Shown here piece after piece: positions 61,001 to 64,000 of a DNA stretch of 64,000 nucleotides. The stretch lies in contig CAHIKZ030003338.1 in NCBI GenBank assembly GCA_903632075.3, forward strand, positions 248,001 to 312,000, written 5' to 3'. The notes below the pieces were generated by a model. It did no database searches and was not told the origin of the DNA. It was given only the letters and a program-made list of their open reading frames with translations. Every line of letters begins with the position of its first letter. The stretch's first letter is position 1. The position numbers and the translations under genes were made by a program. This DNA is from Acanthosepion pharaonis. Lineage: Eukaryota > Mollusca > Cephalopoda > Sepiida > Sepiidae.

Positions 61001-63374
61001 TGTCTTTACTTGCATCAGAGAGAACTATAAATTAGAATATAGGAAGCCAGGTGTCTTTACTTACATCAGAGAGACTATAAATTAGAATATAGGAAGCCTG
61101 AGTGTCTTTACTTGCATCAGACTACTATAAATTAGAATATAGGAAGCCTGAGTGTCTTTACTTGCATCAGAGAGAGAGACTATAAATTAGAATATAGGAA
61201 GCCTGAGTGTCTTTACTATAAATCAGAATATAGGAAGACTATAAATTAGAATGAGAGACTATAAATTAGAATATAAGGGATTCTTGCTTGCATCAGAGAG
61301 ACGCTATAAATTAGAATACCAAAACCTAGTGTCTTTACTTGCATCAGAGAGAGACTATAAATTAGAATATAGGAAGCCTGTCTTTATCTTTAAATTGCGT
61401 AGGAAGAGAGAGACTACTGCATCATTAGACTATAAATAGAATATACAAATTATCTTTACTTGCATCAGAAGACTATAAATTAGAATATAGGAAGCCTGAG
61501 GGGTCTTTATTTGCATCGAGAGAGACTATAAATTAGAATATTGAAACCTAGTGTCTTTACTAAATTACATCAGTCTTTACTTGCATCAGAGAGACTATAA
61601 ATTAGAAATATAGGAAGCCTACAGGTGCTTCTTTACTTGCATCAGAGAGGACTATAAATTAGAATATAGGAAGCCTGAGTGCCTTCTTGCATCAGAGAGA
61701 GACTGTAAATTGAATAGAGCTAAAAGAGACTATAAACTATAAAAGAATATAGGAAGCCTGAGGGTCTTTACTTGCATCAGAGAGAGGACTATAAATTAGA
61801 ATATAAGAAGCCTGAGTGTCTTTACTTGCATCAGAGAGAGACTATAAATTAGAATAGAGGAAGCCTGGCGTAACTACTTGCATGGGAGAGAGAGACTATA
61901 AATTAGAATATAGGGAAAGCCTGGGAGTGTCTTTACTTGCATCAGTGAGACTATAAATTAGAATATAGGAGGAAGCCTGAGTGTCTTCACTTGCATCAGA
62001 GAGAGACTATAAATTAGGAAATATAGGAAGCCTTGGAGGTCTTTACTTGCATCAGAGAGAGACTATAAATTAGAATATAAGAAGCCTGAGTGTCTTTACT
62101 TGCATCAGAGAGAGACTATACAAAATTGAAATATAGGAAGCCTGGAGTGTCTCTTTACTTGCATCAGAGAGAGACTATAAAATTAGAATATAGGAAGCCT
62201 GAGTGTCTTTACTTGCATCAGAGAGAGAGATTATAAAATTAGAATATAGGGAAGCCTTGAGTGTCTTTACTTGAGAGAGACTATAAATTAGAAATAGGAA
62301 GCCTGGAGTGTTTACTTGCATCAGAGACTATAAATTAGAATATAGGAAGCCTAGGGGTCTTTACTTGCATCAGAGAGAGACTATAAATTAGAATATGGGA
62401 AGCCTGGGGTCTTTACTTGCATCAGAGAGACTATAAGAACCTTAGCCTGAATGCATCAAGAGAGAGACCTGAGGGTGATTTTACTTGCATCGAGAGAGAC
62501 TATAAATTAGATATAAAGCCTGGGTGTCTTTACTTGCATCAGAGAGAGACTATAAATTAGAATATAGGAAGCCTGAGTGTCTTTACTTGCATCAGAAATT
62601 AGAATATAGAAAGACTATAAATTAGAATATAGGAAGCCGAGGGTCTTTACTTGCATCAGAGAGAGATTATAAAATAGAATATAGGAAGCCCTGAGGGACT
62701 ACTTACATCAGAGAGACTATAAATTAGAATATAGGAAGCCTGAGTGTCTTTACTTACATCAGAGAGACTATAAATTAGAATATAGGAAGCCTGAGTGTCT
62801 TTAGCATCAGAGAGAGACTAAGAATTAGAATATAGGAAGACCTGAGTGTTTACTTGCATCAGAGAGAGAGACTATAAATTAGAATATAGGCTAGGGAATT
62901 ACTACTTGCATCAGAGACTATAAATTAGAATATAGGAAGCCTGAGATTCTTTTTGCCATCAAGAGAGAGACTATAAATTAGAAGATATGGGAAGCCGGGG
63001 TGTTTATACATCAGAGAGAGACTATAAATTAGAATATGGAAGCCTGAGTGTCTTTACTTGCATCAGAGAGAGAGACTATAAATTAGAATATAGGAAGCCT
63101 GAGTGTCTTTACTTGCATCAGAGAGAGACATAAATTAGAATACTAGGAAGCCTGAGTGTATGCCACATCAGAGAGAGACTATAAATTAGAATAGAGCCTG
63201 AGTGTCTTTACTTGCAACAGAGAGAGACTATAAATTAGAAAATAGGGCCTATCTTTACTTCATATAAACTATAAATTAGAATATGAGCCTGGTAATTATG
63301 CATCAAATACAAATTACAGGAATAGAGGAAAGTGTCACTCATCAGAGAGAGACTGTGAACAGAATTAGGAAGCC
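58028..63374. repeat. Long satellite block between S11 and S12
   Basis: More than 5 kb without a full spacer. The series TTTTCTTGTATCAG (60253) then ACTGGCATCAG (60315) ends at a minimal relic, GAAGTTTATGTGTC, at 60456. This suggests a spacer was deleted there. Units near 58600-59000 and 61200-63300 are heavily scrambled. Confidence 0.8.
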
Positions 63375-63661
63375 CAGTTCATAAAAGGGGCCAAATATTA
63401 GAATATAGGAAGTTCAAGTGTCTTTACTCCAAGTTCAGACTATAAATTAGAATATGGAAGCTATGTCTTGACTTATATATATATACTATATATATATATA
63501 TAGCCTGAGTGTCTTTACTTGCATAGTGATATAAATTATTTAATAAAGGTCTTTATTTCAGAAGGGACTATAAATTAGATATAAAGCCTTAGTACAACTA
63601 AATTAGAATATGCTATAATTTAAAAATACCTCTAAATTCAGAACTTTTAGAAATCAAAAGA
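63375..63661. repeat. Spacer S12, second half only
   Basis: TTCATAAAAGGGGCCAAATA, TTTACTCCAAGTTCAGAC, a TA run at 63475-63505, GTGATATAAATTATTTAATA, GTACAACTAAATTAG and ATTTAAAAATACCTCTAAAT match the second half of S1. The first half is absent or unrecognisable. Confidence 0.7.
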
Positions 63662-64000
63662 GTCTTTATTTAAATTAGAGACTATAAATTAGAACAAAGC
63701 CTGAGTGTCTTTACAGCATCAGAGAGAGACTATAAATTAGAATATAGGAAGCCTGAGTGTCTTTTACTTGCATCAGAGAGACTATAAATTAGAATATTGG
63801 AAGCCCGAGTGTCTTTACTTGCATCAGAGAGAGAGACTATAAATTAGAACATAGGAAGCCTGAGTGTCTTTACTTGCATCTGTAGAGAGACTATAAATTA
63901 GAATATAGGAAGCCTGAGCGTGTCTTTACTTGCATCAGAGAGAGAGAGACTATAAAATTAGAACAAAGGGCCAGAGGGTCTTCCTTGCATCAGAGAGACT
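63662..64000. repeat. Last satellite block, runs off the window
   Basis: Satellite units resume after S12 and continue to the last base, so the array's right end is not in this window. Confidence 0.9.

Larger units (their letters stand above)
12828..64000. repeat. 53-bp satellite array with higher-order spacers
   Basis: From 12828 to the window end the sequence is a head-to-tail tandem repeat in one orientation. A clean reference copy is 13887-13939, and CTATAAAT recurs at 13887, 13940 and 13993, giving a 53-bp period. Key words of the unit are CTATAAATTAGAATATAG, GAAGCCTGAGTGTC and TTTACTTGCATCAGAGAG. The (GA)n stretch before CTATA varies, producing 51-, 53-, 55- and 57-bp units. At 53 bp per unit the window could hold at most about 960 copies; spacers and damaged stretches reduce this. 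The array continues beyond the window. The period is not a multiple of three, and frames close by TAG or TAA within about four units, so it is not coding. Unit identity is high in 13.7-16.5 kb and much lower near 40.5-42 kb and 58.5-63 kb. Confidence 0.97.

Noticed and set aside
21646..61439. Open frames of 60-83 codons in the array with repeated DYKLEYRKPEC and LLASER peptides
   Set aside because: They are translations of the satellite. The 53- or 55-bp period shifts the frame each unit and a TAG or TAA closes it within about four units. Longer frames arise only where indels make units multiples of three. Most starts are GTG-like, and there is no gene context.
12828..64000. CRISPR-like array
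   Set aside because: The units are contiguous with no unique spacers between short repeats, the host DNA is animal, and no cas-like gene is present.
12828..64000. CENP-B box or other known centromere motif in the satellite
   Set aside because: No TTCG....A..CGGG-like sequence occurs in the unit, so centromere function cannot be argued from a motif.

Overview
The window is animal nuclear DNA: AT-rich, with no operons. It carries C2H2 zinc-finger (ZNF) genes with EKPYSCEVCG-type linkers, Tc1/mariner and non-LTR retrotransposon debris, U2 snRNA pseudogenes and a very large satellite. The expanded C2H2 family and the repeat mix suggest a coleoid cephalopod, probably an octopus; this is an inference, because no species-specific marker was found.

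Region 1 (1-12.8 kb) is dominated by an inverted duplication. The left arm (about 628-2880) carries a plus-strand ZNF gene at 1350-2499, split by a frame break in its fifth finger. The right arm (about 9060-12050) carries a minus-strand ZNF gene at 10077-11273 with 14 finger units. The two genes point at each other. Both begin METHITKK, have a similar leader behind a pyrimidine-rich splice acceptor, and run into a 3' tail of decaying fingers. A third, headless leader lies at 3230-3515. The 6 kb between the arms holds a non-LTR retrotransposon fragment, two TA microsatellites, a three-copy degenerate tandem repeat, a dispersed repeat and two tandem U2 snRNA 5'-end pseudogenes. The extreme left end is the 3' end of a Tc1/mariner element.

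Region 2 (12.83 kb to the window end, over 51 kb) is one satellite array with a 53-bp unit; 55- and 57-bp variants arise by GA slippage. It is organised at a higher order. Blocks of units are separated by an AT-rich spacer of about 0.7 kb that recurs, in varying states of preservation, at about 13.0, 16.6, 17.4, 19.3, 41.6, 43.6, 45.1, 47.7, 52.2, 55.1, 57.4 and 63.4 kb. The 20 kb between about 21.3 and 41.6 kb has no spacer. Pieces of the spacer also occur alone outside the array (430-640 and 7742-7990), so the satellite seems to have grown out of a dispersed element. Linked variant units recur at distant sites, and one set marks block ends next to spacers. No open frame in the array looks like a real gene.

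The interior of the array is much noisier than the flanks: short indels, and satellite words pasted inside spacers. Part of this may be assembly or consensus error rather than biology.
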